From: Syntrophales bacterium
Lineage (GTDB): Bacteria > Desulfobacterota > Syntrophia > Syntrophales > UBA8958
Direction: 5' to 3'
Assembly: GCA_023231165.1 (NCBI GenBank)
Contig: JALNVY010000147.1
Location: forward strand, 1 to 6,199
DNA length: 6,199 nucleotides
Every line of letters starts with the position of its first letter. The first letter of the stretch is position 1. The position numbers and the translations under genes were made by a program. The notes beneath the pieces were generated by a model that was given only the letters and a program-made list of their open reading frames with translations, searched no databases and had not been told where the DNA came from. Shown piece after piece: positions 5,851-6,199 of the stretch.

Positions 5851-6199
5851 ACTTTGCCGACCCCGGTATCTTCATGTCAAACTTTTTGTGGCAATCAAGA
5901 CAGTAAACCTTGGATGCCGCGTGTGCTTTATGACAGACGGTACAGGCAATATCACCCAGGTGAGACTTGTGGGGATTGCGGTCCTTAAAGTCTTTAGGTT
6001 CCGTCTTTTTTACCAATTTATCCATGGGGCCGTGACAGGTCAGGCAGCGGTTGTTCTCCACCGTATCATCTGCTTTGGGTAGATCCTTCCCATGACAACC
6101 GGCACAACCAATAAACCCTTTGGCATGAAGATTATCCATGAATTTTGATCCTCCCCAGGAAGCAAAGATCTCCTTCATCATGGCAACATCTTCCTTTGT
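5849..6199 (-). CDS. Tetraheme c-type cytochrome, cytochrome c3 / flavocytochrome-c heme-domain type (5' partial)
   Basis: The frame stays open to the window edge; 116 C-terminal residues are visible. Four heme-attachment sites are present: CAGCH (32-36), CLTCH (52-56), CTVCH (86-90) and CLDCH (100-104). Extra histidines at 25, 77, 80 and 93 are enough to give all four hemes a second axial ligand. The spacing, the ENNRCLTCHG segment, and the close pairing of the last two sites through KAHAASKVYC closely resemble the small tetraheme cytochrome and the heme domain of fumarate-reducing flavocytochrome c from Shewanella. The chain stops right after this domain, so no flavin domain follows. The ATG at 6181 has a purine-rich AAAGGAAG before it, but starting there would leave no signal peptide, which c-type heme attachment outside the cytoplasm requires. 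The real start, with export signal or further heme domains, should lie beyond the edge. The likely role is periplasmic electron transfer; partners are not visible. It is convergent with, and probably unrelated to, the acyl-CoA operon. Confidence 0.92.
   Translation of the reverse strand, partial: TKEDVAMMKEIFASWGGSKFMDNLHAKGFIGCAGCHGKDLPKADDTVENNRCLTCHGPMDKLVKKTEPKDFKDRNPHKSHLGDIACTVCHKAHAASKVYCLDCHKKFDMKIPGSAK

Overview
The window carries a tight plus-strand run of four genes, followed by one convergent minus-strand gene. Gene content suggests an anaerobic bacterium of the Desulfobacterota (old Deltaproteobacteria), perhaps a syntroph or sulfate/metal reducer. The reasons are an ADP-forming acyl-CoA synthetase next to a CoA-transferase fused to a GNAT domain, a stand-alone BioD-like/DRTGG protein, a cytidylate-kinase-like protein and a periplasmic-type tetraheme cytochrome c. 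Base composition looks moderate (around half G+C by eye). The lineage is inferred from gene content and not proven.

Layout: (1) 1-1851, 5'-truncated CoA-transferase/acyl-CoA hydrolase with a C-terminal GNAT acetyltransferase domain; (2) 1854-3989, complete one-chain ADP-forming acyl-CoA synthetase; (3) 3995-5044, BioD-like P-loop ATPase with a DRTGG domain, resembling the N-terminal regulatory half of long phosphotransacetylases; (4) 5085-5807, cytidylate-kinase-like P-loop protein; (5) a 12-bp perfect stem-loop at 5823-5850, probably a shared terminator; (6) 5849-6199 minus strand, the C-terminal part of a c-type cytochrome with four CXXCH sites. Genes 1-3 are separated by 2 and 5 bases and are almost certainly cotranscribed. 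Gene 4 follows after 40 A+T-rich bases and has its own strong ribosome binding site. No RNA gene, mobile element, CRISPR array or long non-coding stretch was seen.

How the genes may work together (inference): the CoA-transferase could move CoA from an acyl-CoA to acetate or another acid. The ADP-forming synthetase could then convert the resulting acyl-CoA to acid plus ATP, giving substrate-level phosphorylation. The GNAT domain, normally seen at the C-terminus of PatZ-type ADP-forming synthetases, is here on the neighbouring CoA-transferase, and the synthetase lacks it. The BioD/DRTGG and cytidylate-kinase-like proteins may add nucleotide- or metabolite-sensing control. Their exact biochemical roles cannot be read from the sequence.
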